Positions 1 through 8,884 of a DNA stretch of 16,554 nt are shown here, piece after piece (position 1 is the stretch's first letter; each line of letters opens with the position of its first letter). This DNA comes from an uncultured Anaeroplasmataceae bacterium. GTDB lineage: Bacteria; Bacillota_I; Bacilli_A; Acholeplasmatales; Anaeroplasmataceae. The stretch is from NCBI GenBank assembly GCA_910579215.1, contig CAJTTN010000018.1:1-16554 (forward strand). The letters run 5' to 3'. Below the pieces are notes generated by a model. The model made no database searches. It saw nothing but the letters and a program-made list of their open reading frames with translations, and had not been told where the DNA came from. The position numbers and the translations under genes are program-made.

Positions 1-1
1 A

Positions 2-3000
2 TGGAACTTTGATACAGATGTAGTAGATAAGGATTTGACTTTATTTGCCAAATGGGAAGCTAAGCCAGTTGTTGTTGTACATAAGGTATATTTCCATTTA
101 ACTGCAGATGATATAGTTACTCCAGTAGAGGTTGAGGATGGAGAGTTAGTGGATGTTCCACAGACACCAGTTGATCCTTATAAGGAATTTACAAATTGGT
201 ATACTTCACCTACTACCCAAAATGAAGATACTGTTTTTGGATTTAGTACTCCTATTGAAGCAGATATTCACCTATATGCTGGATGGACGCAAAAATATGA
301 TACTGTAAATACTCCAATGGTTTTTGCTGATTTATATGCGGCAGCAAGTGCACAGGGTTTATTAGATGCTTCTAATAAATTAAATGCAGATGCAACCTTA
401 GGAAGATTTACTTTTGAAAAAGGAACTAAGCTTGAACTTGCTCAAGTCAATACGCAAGCAAAATATTGGTCTTTTGAATTAAAAGGAGCTGGAACAAACA
501 ATTCCTTTACATTTAGTGGTGAAGGTGGTTCTACTAGTGGTGATTCAGAGCTAGTATTATATAAACTAGATTCAGATGGTATAACCTGGAATAGAGTACG
601 TTCTTTAGGACTTGCCCCTAATAAAGTTGTTTTAAGTGCTGAAGTAAATGAATTAGAAGCAGGAACCTATAAGATTACTACCTCTTATTCCTTTAAGATG
701 AATTTATTTACGCTTACTGAGAAGCTACCTCAAGGACCTACAACAGGGATTGAATTAAGTCTTTCTCAAGTTAATAAGAATTTCTTATTAGGAAGAGCAT
801 TTGATTATAATGGATTATCAGCTCAATTAGTTTATGAAAATGGTAGAAAAGATGATATTGCATTAGCAAACTTAAATGTTAGTGTTGAAGATTTTACAAC
901 AGCAGGAAAGAAAATTGTTACTGTATCTTATAAATTGAATGATGAAATAACCTATACGCAGGAATACGAAGTAAATGTTTGTTCAGTTGAAGAAATAGTA
1001 GTTTATGACTTTGTTTTAAATTCAAGCAGAGAAACGCAAAACTTACAAAAATTATTTGCTTTAAATTCTACATTTAATTATGAGAATTTAGTAGTTAAGG
1101 CAAAGTGCTTATTACCTGAGACAACAGATCAATATATTGAATTTGTTTTAACAGCAGAAGAGTTTACAGTAACTACTCCTACCTTAGATACTTTAGGAAA
1201 TAAATCTGTTTCCGTTGTCTATGGACGTGATGAAACTGTAGTAGGTAATTATGATATTGAGGTGGTTGCAGTTCCAGATCTTTCTGCAGCAACTGAGGTT
1301 GTCGTTACAGTGAATCCACAAGCTGAAATTAATACAGCAGATAATTATAATTTACATACAATAAATGATGCATTACAATTCTTAAAGCTAGCAGGTGTAG
1401 CTGATAATGCTACAAAGACTATTTCTTTAATGAAGAATACAGTTTATAAAGAAAAAGTAGAAATTACAATGCCTAATATTGTTTTAACTACTGGTAATTT
1501 AGATATGAGTACAGAATTTGATTTCACTTATGAGAATGCAAAACCATTATATGATTCCTTAGCTGTTATTGAATTTGATGCACTTAATGGTCTATTAGAT
1601 CCAAGCGAAAAGGTATCTTATAGTACAGATGGCTCTGCAACTGTTTCTGTAAGACCTTCTGCAGAAAATTTCAAAGCTGAGTTTGTCACATTTAAGAATA
1701 CCTACAATACAGCTGAATTATATGAAGAGGCTAAGATTGTGGCTGGTAACGGTACACAAGGTGTTGCTGCCTTAGTACAGGCGGATAAAGCTATCTTTGC
1801 TAGATGTTATTTTACAGGATATCAAGATACTTTATATGCTCAAATTGGTCGACAATATTATGATAGTTGCTTGATTGAAGGTCATACAGATTATATCTTT
1901 GGTTTTAATGCTACTGCATATTTTGAAAATTGTTTGGTTCGTTCTATTGGAGCAGGTGCAACAGAGGATATAAATACAAATTATAATAATGGTGGTTACA
2001 TTTTAGCTACAAAGGGATTAAATAAAGGTGACTCTGATACGATAAAATATGGATTTATTTTTAATGGATCTCAATTTATTGCAGATGATAAAACTGCAAA
2101 TGGATCTGTGTCTATCGCTAGAGGCTGGGATAAGAATATGTCCATTATGGTAATGAATTCAGCAATTGCTGGTCATATTTCAAAAGAAGCTTATGGAGAG
2201 GTTACTCCAGAAGGTAAAAATATGAATGATCGATATGGCAAGATGAATGCTGAACCAAATGCAGATTTATTACTAGAATATAATAATACAGGTGCAGGAG
2301 CAATTTCTGCGTCACTACTAAATACTTGTACAGTGGTTACTGAAACTGTAGCAAATGAATATAAGGATTTAAATTTAGTGTTTGGAGCTACAAATGGTAA
2401 GGTAGTTTATGGTTCTGCTTGGAATCCTGTTCAAGAAAGAGATGCAACTGTTGTTCTAAAGAATCCAGATGGTTCTGTATTTGCAACTTTAGAGAATATT
2501 GGCTTTACAGGAGCAACAATTTCTGAGGATGAATTAAAGGCTGCGATAACAGTGCCAGAAAATTCTACTTTAGAGGGCTTTTATAAAGATGCAGACTGTA
2601 CGATAAAATATGATTTTACAACAGTTTTAGCTGCTACAAATGATATTTATATAAAATTGGTTGATGCTAGCTTAGAAAAAACAATTGCCTATGATTTCTT
2701 AAATGAAGCTGTAAATACTGGTTGGACAACAACGGCTACTGATAAAACAGCAATCGGAAATGCTATAGGTGTAACAGGAGACAAAACTGCTGCAGACTAT
2801 GATTCTACAAAAACAGCAAATGTACATAAGCTTGCTCCAGAGGTATACTTAACTTCTCCAAAATTTGATGCTACAACTAAAGCTGTAACTATTGAGGTTG
2901 TTGGTGGTACATTATCTAGTGGAAGTGCATCTGCTTATATGAAAATAGAAGCATTAAATGAAGCTGGTGAGGTTGTAGATTCTATCATTGCAACATCACC

Positions 3001-3796
3001 AGCTGGAAAGAAAACAGGTAAATTTACCTACAATGGAGCAGAAACGTTTAAATTTGAATCCTCTTCTGCATTTGTTCAAATTAGATTTACTGGAGCAGTT
3101 CCTAATAAAGGCTATGGTATTTTATCTTGTTCTATGAGCTATGTTGCAGATGCTGGTGGGGCAGAGACTCCTGATCCAGATGCTCCAGTGGATCATAAGA
3201 ATACTTTGGATTGGTCAGCTATTGCAACAGATAAGTTGACAGCAACTGGACAATACGATTTAAATGCAGTAGATGGTACACCTTTAGAAACGCCAATTGC
3301 CAAATTTGATGGTGCTGCTTTAACTACAGAAGTATTTGCAGGAACAAGCAATTCCTTCTTATCTGTAGTTGGTGGAACAGTATCCTATAGAGATGGTCAA
3401 AAATTTTGGGATTCAAACAAGAATAAAGCTTCCTCTAACCCAAGCTGTATTGAGGTAAAAGGAGATGCTTTAGCTGTAACTTTTACAGGTACAGGCACTT
3501 TAACCATTTCTGTTTCTTCAACAGGTAGTACGAATTGGAGTTCTATTGCTTTAAAGGATGCAGCTGGTAACTATATTACACCAACTTATACGGCTAATGA
3601 TAACATAAGTGTAACAGACAAGGCTGGAGTATATGCTGTTAAAACAACAGGATCTCAAGCTTTCACCTTTACAATTGAAGCTGCAGGTACATATACAATT
3701 TGTACAGATACTACTGCAGTAGTAAATACAGCAAATTGTAATAGAGCAACAAGAATCCTTAATTTAGTAAAGATTGATAGATACGTTGAAGCTTAA
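2..3796 (+). CDS. Secreted multidomain pectin methylesterase with Flg_new/InlB-type repeats (5' end outside window)
   Basis: The frame is open to the left edge, so this is a 5'-truncated gene; the TTG at 35 is internal to a repeat and not a start. Residues are numbered from the codon at 2. Residues 1-20 end one Listeria-Bacteroides (Flg_new) repeat, with TLFAKW. A second ends at about 89-95 (HLYAGW), and a divergent third lies at about 853-890. Residues about 250-327 look like a bacterial Ig-like (Big_3) domain. The pectinesterase beta-helix spans about 435-780. It keeps Gln586 (GTQGVAAL), Gln608-Asp609 (GYQDTLY), Asp630 (TDYIFG) and Arg707 (ARGW). These match the five active-site residues of plant pectinesterases, and the first four have the same spacing. 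The family removes methyl groups from homogalacturonan. Two beta-rich, possibly carbohydrate-binding regions (about 895-1050 and 1080-1264) follow, joined by a GGAETPDPDAP-like linker. No LPXTG motif or membrane anchor is visible at the C-terminus. Any signal peptide is outside the window. Esterase call firm; flanking domains tentative. Confidence 0.88.
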   Translation, partial: WNFDTDVVDKDLTLFAKWEAKPVVVVHKVYFHLTADDIVTPVEVEDGELVDVPQTPVDPYKEFTNWYTSPTTQNEDTVFGFSTPIEADIHLYAGWTQKYDTVNTPMVFADLYAAASAQGLLDASNKLNADATLGRFTFEKGTKLELAQVNTQAKYWSFELKGAGTNNSFTFSGEGGSTSGDSELVLYKLDSDGITWNRVRSLGLAPNKVVLSAEVNELEAGTYKITTSYSFKMNLFTLTEKLPQGPTTGIELSLSQVNKNFLLGRAFDYNGLSAQLVYENGRKDDIALANLNVSVEDFTTAGKKIVTVSYKLNDEITYTQEYEVNVCSVEEIVVYDFVLNSSRETQNLQKLFALNSTFNYENLVVKAKCLLPETTDQYIEFVLTAEEFTVTTPTLDTLGNKSVSVVYGRDETVVGNYDIEVVAVPDLSAATEVVVTVNPQAEINTADNYNLHTINDALQFLKLAGVADNATKTISLMKNTVYKEKVEITMPNIVLTTGNLDMSTEFDFTYENAKPLYDSLAVIEFDALNGLLDPSEKVSYSTDGSATVSVRPSAENFKAEFVTFKNTYNTAELYEEAKIVAGNGTQGVAALVQADKAIFARCYFTGYQDTLYAQIGRQYYDSCLIEGHTDYIFGFNATAYFENCLVRSIGAGATEDINTNYNNGGYILATKGLNKGDSDTIKYGFIFNGSQFIADDKTANGSVSIARGWDKNMSIMVMNSAIAGHISKEAYGEVTPEGKNMNDRYGKMNAEPNADLLLEYNNTGAGAISASLLNTCTVVTETVANEYKDLNLVFGATNGKVVYGSAWNPVQERDATVVLKNPDGSVFATLENIGFTGATISEDELKAAITVPENSTLEGFYKDADCTIKYDFTTVLAATNDIYIKLVDASLEKTIAYDFLNEAVNTGWTTTATDKTAIGNAIGVTGDKTAADYDSTKTANVHKLAPEVYLTSPKFDATTKAVTIEVVGGTLSSGSASAYMKIEALNEAGEVVDSIIATSPAGKKTGKFTYNGAETFKFESSSAFVQIRFTGAVPNKGYGILSCSMSYVADAGGAETPDPDAPVDHKNTLDWSAIATDKLTATGQYDLNAVDGTPLETPIAKFDGAALTTEVFAGTSNSFLSVVGGTVSYRDGQKFWDSNKNKASSNPSCIEVKGDALAVTFTGTGTLTISVSSTGSTNWSSIALKDAAGNYITPTYTANDNISVTDKAGVYAVKTTGSQAFTFTIEAAGTYTICTDTTAVVNTANCNRATRILNLVKIDRYVEA

Positions 3797-3814
3797 ATAA
3801 AAAAAATAAGATTT

Positions 3815-3850
3815 GACTCTTTCTTAAAATAGAAGGAGTCTTTTCTTTTT
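3815..3850 (+). terminator. Rho-independent terminator of the pectinesterase gene
   Basis: A 10-bp stem, GACTCTTTCT (3815-3824) with AGAAGGAGTC (3831-3840), contains one G-T pair and a 6-nt loop. It is followed by TTTTCTTTTT. It lies 18 nt after the pectinesterase stop codon. Confidence 0.9.
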
Positions 3851-3854
3851 AGAA

Positions 3855-3883
3855 TTGTAAGTTATGCTTATATTTGTTATAAT
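3855..3883 (+). promoter_or_regulatory. SigA-type promoter with extended -10 for the Na/Pi symporter gene
   Basis: A TTGTAA -35 (3855-3860), a 17-bp spacer and a perfect TATAAT -10 (3878-3883) are present, with TGT just upstream of the -10 (the TGn extension). The predicted start of transcription is near 3890, leaving a leader of about 40 nt before the symporter start codon. Confidence 0.8.
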
Positions 3884-3928
3884 AGAAATGTATTAAATTC
3901 ACATAATGAAATATAAGTGGAGGAGTAT

Positions 3929-5632
3929 ATGTTCTTAAGTACTGGATTATCTGCTGGCGAAATTATTCTTCAATTAATTGCTGTATTGGGAGGCTTGGGA
4001 TTATTCCTATATGGCATAAATCAAATGGGAGATTCCTTAAAAATAATTGCTGGAGATCGTTTGAAAACGATTATTGAAAAAACAACCAATACCCCTTTGA
4101 AGGGGATTTTAGTTGGAACTATAGTTACGGCTATTATTCAATCTTCCTCAGGAACAACTGCCTTAACTGTTGGTTTGGTTCGTGCGGGTCTAATGACTTT
4201 CCCGCAAGCAATTGGGGTAATATTAGGGGCAAATATAGGTGCAACCATTACATCCTTTTTTATAGGTATGAATATTGAAAGCTATTCTCTAATATTTGTT
4301 GGTGTAGGTGCAATCATGATTTTCTTTTTAAAAAAAGAAAAAGGGATAGAAATTGGGAAAATCCTTTTTGGCTTCGGTATGCTTTTCTTTGGACTTAAAA
4401 CTATGGGAGATGCTTTAGATATTATTTTAACTGCTTATGAAGAACAAGCAACTACAATGTTTAAGTTCATTTCTGATTATCCAATCTTAGGATTATGTAT
4501 TGGTACTCTATTAACTGCCCTAGTTCAATCCTCGTCTGCGATTATAGGTATATTACAAACTTTATATCAGCAAGGCTTTATCCTTATGTTTGGAGCAATC
4601 CCTATCATGCTAGGCTGTAATATAGGTACAACCATTACAGCTTGTATCGCTGGAGCTGGTGGTGGCGTTCAGGCTAAGCGTACAGCGTTTGTTCATGTCA
4701 TGTTTAATGTGGTAGGAGCTGTTTTATTTATGGCTTTACTATGGCCATTTTCTAAATTGATGGAAATTATAGAAGGCTCTATGCTTGCTGGACTTGGTCC
4801 TCATCCTAAGATGAGTATTGCTATAGCCCATTTAATTTTCAATTTTATTACAACCTTTATTATGTTTTTCTTAATCAAGGTTATGGTTATTTTGGCTACT
4901 AAGCTATTTAAGGATAAACCAAATGAGAAGCAAACCATAATGGACTCCTTATTAGATTATTCTTTAATTGAAAAATCACCAATCTTTGCTTTAAGCTTTG
5001 CCAAAAAATCAATTGACTACATGTTTAAATGTGTATCTGAATATGTGGAATTGGCAAAGTCGTATAGTGTAGATAAAAGCTTAAATTATGGGAATCGTCC
5101 AAAAGAACTAGAGGAAACGATAGATGAATTAGATAGAAGAATCCATGATTATTTGATAAGGATAACATTAGGAGACATAAGTCAGACGCATACCCAGCTT
5201 CTATCTGCCTACCTAGATGTAATTAAGGATTTAGAGCGTATAGGAGATCATTGTACAAATTTGTTTGAGTTCTTCTTAGAGCGTTATGCAACAGATAAGG
5301 AATTATCTGAGGATGGCAAGCAGGATTTAAATCAATTATTTGATACGGTTATAGAAATGCTACAGAAAACCTTTGAAGCCTTTAATACATGGGATAAGGA
5401 AAAAGCACTTTTGGTAGATAAAATAGAAGAAAGGGTTGATAAGCTAGAAGCGTTCTTTCATCAAAGACATGTGCATCGAATAGATAGTGGAGCTTGTTCA
5501 TATCTTAATACGGATCATTATGTAGAAATTTTATCTAATTTAGAGCGATTAGGAGATCACCTAGACAATATTGCTGAGGGAATTGCCACCTCTTATCATC
5601 TTCCTATAGAGGAAGTAAAAGGAATAGAATAA
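3929..5632 (+). CDS. Na+/phosphate symporter (NptA/YjbB type) with C-terminal PhoU-like domain
   Basis: The 567-aa inner-membrane protein matches the Na/Pi-cotransporter family. It has the inverted pair of QSSS repeats that mark the family: QSSSGTTAL at about residues 71-79 and QSSSAIIGI at about 200-208. Each is followed by a Gly/Asn-rich segment (GANIGAT and GCNIGTT). Hydrophobic helices fill residues 10-325. A helical cytoplasmic PhoU-like tail follows (about 345-560) with two ERIGDH/ERLGDH signatures near 436 and 539, as in bacterial YjbB-like proteins. The expected role is Na+-coupled phosphate movement, with the tail regulating it or sensing phosphate. The ATG at 3929 is chosen because GGAGG (3919-3923) lies 5 nt upstream. 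An in-frame GTG at 3917 overlaps that ribosome binding site and is rejected. The gene stands alone between its own promoter and terminator. Direction of transport in vivo is not shown by sequence. Confidence 0.92.
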   Translation: MFLSTGLSAGEIILQLIAVLGGLGLFLYGINQMGDSLKIIAGDRLKTIIEKTTNTPLKGILVGTIVTAIIQSSSGTTALTVGLVRAGLMTFPQAIGVILGANIGATITSFFIGMNIESYSLIFVGVGAIMIFFLKKEKGIEIGKILFGFGMLFFGLKTMGDALDIILTAYEEQATTMFKFISDYPILGLCIGTLLTALVQSSSAIIGILQTLYQQGFILMFGAIPIMLGCNIGTTITACIAGAGGGVQAKRTAFVHVMFNVVGAVLFMALLWPFSKLMEIIEGSMLAGLGPHPKMSIAIAHLIFNFITTFIMFFLIKVMVILATKLFKDKPNEKQTIMDSLLDYSLIEKSPIFALSFAKKSIDYMFKCVSEYVELAKSYSVDKSLNYGNRPKELEETIDELDRRIHDYLIRITLGDISQTHTQLLSAYLDVIKDLERIGDHCTNLFEFFLERYATDKELSEDGKQDLNQLFDTVIEMLQKTFEAFNTWDKEKALLVDKIEERVDKLEAFFHQRHVHRIDSGACSYLNTDHYVEILSNLERLGDHLDNIAEGIATSYHLPIEEVKGIE

Positions 5633-5642
5633 AAGTTTAAAC

Positions 5643-5676
5643 AGCGGTTATCCTAAAATATAGCCGCTATATTTTT
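5643..5676 (+). terminator. Rho-independent terminator of the Na/Pi symporter gene
   Basis: A 9-bp stem, AGCGGTTAT (5643-5651) with ATAGCCGCT (5660-5668), contains one G-T pair. It is followed by a T-rich run ending in TTTTT. It starts 11 nt after the symporter stop codon. Confidence 0.85.
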
Positions 5677-5697
5677 GTGAAAAATTATATTAATTTC

Positions 5698-5726
5698 TTG
5701 CGAAATTATAGGTTAACTTGTATAAT
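5698..5726 (+). promoter_or_regulatory. SigA-type promoter of the hydrogenase gene
   Basis: A TTGCGA -35 (5698-5703), a 17-bp spacer and a TATAAT -10 (5721-5726) lie between the preceding terminator and the start codon. Transcription would begin near 5733, after the upstream in-frame ATG at 5677 and at or just after the ATG at 5731. This supports translation from 5752. Confidence 0.75.
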
Positions 5727-5751
5727 TATAATGGGAAAAGAGGTAGATTAT

Positions 5752-7254
5752 ATGATTGAAAGTTATTCATCTATATTAAAAATAAGAAGATCAGTATTTG
5801 AAGAGGTTGCTAAGCTTGCCTATGAGGGAGACTATTCTAGAATAGAAGAAATTCCTTATGATATGCTAAAGGGACAGGCTAAATATCGTGAATCTATTTT
5901 TTTGGAGAGAGCTATTGTTGCTGAACGTATTCGTTTAGCTATTGGACTTCCAGTAAGAAGCGCTGATGAGCATGCCCCAATTTCTAAAGGAATACAGGAT
6001 GCAATTATTACGAAACGCTTCTATGAACCACCATTAGTCAATGTGATTGATTTTGCATGCAATGCTTGTCCAACAGATTCTTATCATGTAACAGATGCAT
6101 GTGAGGGATGTCTAGCAAATCCTTGTGCGAATGTTTGTCCAAAGGATGCAATTAAAATTCAAAATGGAATGTCTCATATCAATCAAGAACTTTGTATAAA
6201 ATGTGGACGCTGCTTAGATGTTTGTCCTTATAAGGCAATTGTACATCGTCAGCGGCCTTGTGAAAAGGCATGTGGTATGCATGCTATTGAATCAGATGAA
6301 TTTGGTCGTGCTAAAATAAACTATTCTAAGTGTGTATCCTGTGGAATGTGCTTAGTAAATTGTCCTTTTGGTGCTATTGCAGATAAATCTCAGATTTTTC
6401 AAATCATACAATCTATAAAAGCAAATGACGAGGTTTATGCGATTATGGCCCCTGCATTTGTAGGTCAGTTTGGACCTAAGGTGAATTTGAAAACTATTGA
6501 TGATGCTATGGAGCAATTGGGCTTCAAGGGAGTTTATGAGGTTTCTATTGGTGCTGATTTATGTACCTATGAAGAAGCAGAGGATTTCTTAAAGAATGTT
6601 CCAAGTAAATTGAATTTTATGGGAACCTCCTGTTGTCCAAGCTGGTCAGTAATGGCAAAAATGGAATTTCCAGAATATAAGGATCATATTTCCATGGCAC
6701 TGACTCCAATGGTATTGACCGCTAGATTAGTTAAAAAGGAGCATCCAAATTGTAAAATCGTATTTGTTGGACCTTGCTCAGCAAAAAAGCTTGAAGCATC
6801 AAGAACTAGTGTGAGAAGTGATGTTGATTTTGTATTAACCTTTGAGGAGCTCATGGGTATGTTTTCTGCCAAGAAGGTTGACTTTACAAAGTTAAAGGAG
6901 AAGCCTTTAAAAAATATTACAACTGCAGATGGTAGAGGATTTGCAGTGGCTGGTGGAGTTGCACAGGCGGTAGTAAATACAATTAAAAAGACAAATCCAG
7001 ATAGAGAAATTAAGGTAGCCTCTGCCCAGGGATTAGAAAATTGTAGAAAGCTATTAAAGGATGCGGTTGCTGGAAAGTATGATGGTTATTTGTTAGAGGG
7101 TATGGCCTGTCCTCATGGCTGTATAAGTGGAGCAGGAACCTTAAGCTTGTATAATAAGACAAAGGGTATGGTTGAAGTTTCTAAAAGAGAGGCAACAAAG
7201 AAAAATGTTACAGAGTCTGAATTTTTAGATAGATTACATTCTTTAGAAAAATAA
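5752..7254 (+). CDS. Monomeric [FeFe] hydrogenase homologue, probably group B
   Basis: The 500-aa cytoplasmic protein has a Cys-rich N-terminal half: CNACP, CEGCLANPCANVCP, CIKCGRCLDVCP, a CEKAC segment, and CVSCGMCLVNCP. These include ferredoxin-type 4Fe-4S clusters. The catalytic H-cluster domain follows. All three signatures are present: L1 TSCCPSW with Cys294 (proton-transfer position) and Cys295 (ligand); L2 GPCSAKK with Cys342; L3 EGMACPHGC with Cys453 and Cys457. The expected reaction is 2H+ plus reduced ferredoxin to H2. L2 starts GPC rather than the MPC of well-studied group A enzymes, and the N-terminal cluster layout resembles group B proteins as I remember them. Group B enzymes are poorly characterised, so catalytic direction is inferred. 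The ATG at 5752 is chosen because AGAGG (5739-5743) precedes it at normal spacing. No hydE, hydF or hydG maturase gene lies in the window. Confidence 0.9.
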   Translation: MIESYSSILKIRRSVFEEVAKLAYEGDYSRIEEIPYDMLKGQAKYRESIFLERAIVAERIRLAIGLPVRSADEHAPISKGIQDAIITKRFYEPPLVNVIDFACNACPTDSYHVTDACEGCLANPCANVCPKDAIKIQNGMSHINQELCIKCGRCLDVCPYKAIVHRQRPCEKACGMHAIESDEFGRAKINYSKCVSCGMCLVNCPFGAIADKSQIFQIIQSIKANDEVYAIMAPAFVGQFGPKVNLKTIDDAMEQLGFKGVYEVSIGADLCTYEEAEDFLKNVPSKLNFMGTSCCPSWSVMAKMEFPEYKDHISMALTPMVLTARLVKKEHPNCKIVFVGPCSAKKLEASRTSVRSDVDFVLTFEELMGMFSAKKVDFTKLKEKPLKNITTADGRGFAVAGGVAQAVVNTIKKTNPDREIKVASAQGLENCRKLLKDAVAGKYDGYLLEGMACPHGCISGAGTLSLYNKTKGMVEVSKREATKKNVTESEFLDRLHSLEK

Positions 7255-7265
7255 AGCATAAAGAT

Positions 7266-7296
7266 AAAAAGGAAGTTTTGATTGACTTCCTTTTTT
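7266..7296 (+). terminator. Rho-independent terminator of the hydrogenase gene
   Basis: The stem AAAAAGGAAGT (7266-7276) with ACTTCCTTTTT (7285-7295) is an A-tract/T-tract hairpin with an 8-nt loop. It lies 11 nt after the stop codon and faces the convergent phosphofructokinase gene. Confidence 0.85.
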
Positions 7297-7350
7297 GTTT
7301 TGAAATAATTTTATATCCGCCTATTCCTAGGTTGCCTCCCTTTTTACATA

Positions 7351-7378
7351 AAAAAACTCTGAGGAAATACCCTCAGAG
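7351..7378 (-). terminator. Rho-independent terminator of the PPi-phosphofructokinase gene (minus strand)
   Basis: An 8-bp perfect stem, CTCTGAGG (7357-7364) with CCTCAGAG (7371-7378), is followed on the minus strand by six T (7351-7356). It begins 8 nt after the minus-strand stop codon. The 54 nt between it and the convergent plus-strand terminator show nothing else. Confidence 0.9.
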
Positions 7379-7386
7379 AATATGTA

Positions 7387-8640
7387 TTAAAGTTTTTCAA
7401 CTAAAACCTTTTTAAGCTTAGCAAATCTTGGCAGACCATCTTCAAGTGGTGCTTTTGCATCTCCTTGGATTAGTGGCAATGCATAATTAACGTAATCCAT
7501 AGATAATCCTGTACCATCATTTATAATCCATTCTGCTGGAATTTTCTTTTCGGCATTAGCAACTTCTGCTAGAGGAATGCGTATGTATTCGCAAGTATAT
7601 TTATCCCCTTTCATATGACGCTTAAAGCCAATCATATAATCAGTTATTCCACTTACTGCAGCCTTTACAGCCTCACGTCCTGCATTGAAAGCTTCTTCAA
7701 CATCAATTTTTGAAGCTAAGTGCTGTGCACAGCGTTGTAATAATGAAAATTCTATAGGACGAACCTTTACTCCTAATTCTTCCTTTAATACGTTTGCTAA
7801 TACATTTGCAGTTCCACCAAGCTGAGAATGTCCAAAGGAATCCTTTGCTAAATTCTTTGCTCCTAATTCTGCAACATACGTTCCATCAGCAGTTTTAACT
7901 CCCTCAGATACTGCAATTAAAACCTTACCATGATTTTTTTCATATACCGCTTTAGCATCCTTTATAAATTTATCCATATCGAATGCTACTTCAGGTAAAT
8001 AAATTAAATCTGGACCAGCATTTTTATAGCTAGCTAATGCAGAAGCGGCAGTTAACCAACCAGCATTTCTACCCATCACCTCTACTACTGCAACCATTGG
8101 AGTATCATAAACTGTTGCATCATAGTATAATTCCATAAAAGATGTGGCAACATATTTAGCGGCTGATGCATATCCTGGGCAATGATCTGTTGCCCATAAA
8201 TCGTTATCTATTGTTTTAGGAACTCCCATACAATAGCATTCATAGCCAGAATCCTTAAAAAACTTAGATACTTTATTGCAGGTATCCATAGAGTCATTTC
8301 CACCATTGTAGAAGAAGTAACGAATATTATATTTTTTAAATACCTCTAACAATCTTTTATATTCGCTGTCATCTACCTCTAAAGGCTTTAGCTTGTAGCG
8401 TACAGAACCTATCATAGAAGATGGAGTTGTCTTTAATAATTCAAGTTCCTTTTTATCTTCTACATTGATATCATAAAATTCTTCATTTAAGATACCTCTA
8501 ATTCCATGTGCTGCACCATAAACACGAGTAATATTTGGCTGATTTAATGCCTCTAAAAAAACACCTGCAGCTGAAGCGTTAATGACAGAGGTAGGTCCAC
8601 CTGATTGACCTAAAATCGCAGCTCCCTTTAATTTGTTCAT
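7387..8640 (-). CDS. pfp: Pyrophosphate-dependent 6-phosphofructokinase
   Basis: The 417-aa cytoplasmic enzyme phosphorylates fructose 6-phosphate to the 1,6-bisphosphate. The sequence points to PPi rather than ATP as phosphate donor. Visible motifs are the N-terminal GQSGGPTSVIN (residues 11-21), YNGGNDSMD (111-119), PKTIDND (141-147, with catalytic Asp145) and MGRNAGW (189-195). In ATP-dependent enzymes the equivalents are GGDG and PGTIDND. The Asp after GGN (Asp116) and the Lys before TID (Lys142) are the known PPi-specificity changes. Length fits the bacterial PPi-PFK family (about 400-430 aa). The start is supported by AAGGAGA on the minus strand (8647-8653), 6 nt upstream. It is divergent from pyruvate kinase, so two control steps of glycolysis sit back to back. 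The reaction is reversible, so it may also act in gluconeogenesis. Confidence 0.93.
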   Translation of the reverse strand: MNKLKGAAILGQSGGPTSVINASAAGVFLEALNQPNITRVYGAAHGIRGILNEEFYDINVEDKKELELLKTTPSSMIGSVRYKLKPLEVDDSEYKRLLEVFKKYNIRYFFYNGGNDSMDTCNKVSKFFKDSGYECYCMGVPKTIDNDLWATDHCPGYASAAKYVATSFMELYYDATVYDTPMVAVVEVMGRNAGWLTAASALASYKNAGPDLIYLPEVAFDMDKFIKDAKAVYEKNHGKVLIAVSEGVKTADGTYVAELGAKNLAKDSFGHSQLGGTANVLANVLKEELGVKVRPIEFSLLQRCAQHLASKIDVEEAFNAGREAVKAAVSGITDYMIGFKRHMKGDKYTCEYIRIPLAEVANAEKKIPAEWIINDGTGLSMDYVNYALPLIQGDAKAPLEDGLPRFAKLKKVLVEKL

Positions 8641-8665
8641 ATAATTTCTCCTTAACTTTTTTTAT

Positions 8666-8671
8666 ATTATA
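8666..8671 (-). promoter_or_regulatory. Probable -10 box for the PPi-phosphofructokinase gene
   Basis: A perfect TATAAT is read on the minus strand, 26 nt upstream of the start codon. No good -35 is seen at 17 bp (TTCCAT, weak), so the promoter is only moderately supported. Confidence 0.45.
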
Positions 8672-8756
8672 CTTCTATTTTACTTTAAATGGAATGTTAA
8701 GTATATATGAAATCGTTTTATTTTTTAAATAAAATAAAAACAATGTAGAGAAATTG

Positions 8757-8784
8757 TTGAAGAAGTCAAAAATTATGATATAAT
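8757..8784 (+). promoter_or_regulatory. SigA-type promoter with extended -10 for pyruvate kinase
   Basis: A TTGAAG -35 (8757-8762), a 16-bp spacer and TATAAT (8779-8784) are present, with TGA upstream giving the TGn extension. Transcription from about 8791 leaves a leader of about 94 nt before the start codon. This is longer than for the neighbouring genes. Confidence 0.72.
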
Positions 8785-8828
8785 GAATAATGGAGTTTTT
8801 TTTGAACAATATTACTTAAGAAAAATTC

Positions 8829-8844
8829 TTTAGCTTTAGCTAAA
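8829..8844 (+). other. Small hairpin in the pyruvate kinase leader
   Basis: TTTAGC (8829-8834) pairs with GCTAAA (8839-8844) across a TTTA loop. It has no T-run after it and lies 28 nt before the ribosome binding site. It could affect mRNA stability; no known riboswitch is recognised. Confidence 0.3.
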
Positions 8845-8884
8845 AATTTGAATAAATAAAATGAAAATAGTAGGAGAAGAAAAA

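Noticed and set aside
35..37. TTG as start of the pectinesterase gene
   Set aside because: The frame is open to the window edge and the residues before it (WNFDTDVVDKD) belong to the same Flg_new repeat, so the true start is upstream.
5677..5751. N-terminal extension of the hydrogenase from the ATG at 5677
   Set aside because: It would overlap the promoter at 5698-5726, and the residues are not part of the family; 5752 has a ribosome binding site.
6684..6872. 62-codon minus-strand open frame inside the hydrogenase gene
   Set aside because: It is a shadow of a strongly conserved plus-strand gene, with no ribosome binding site or recognisable protein features.
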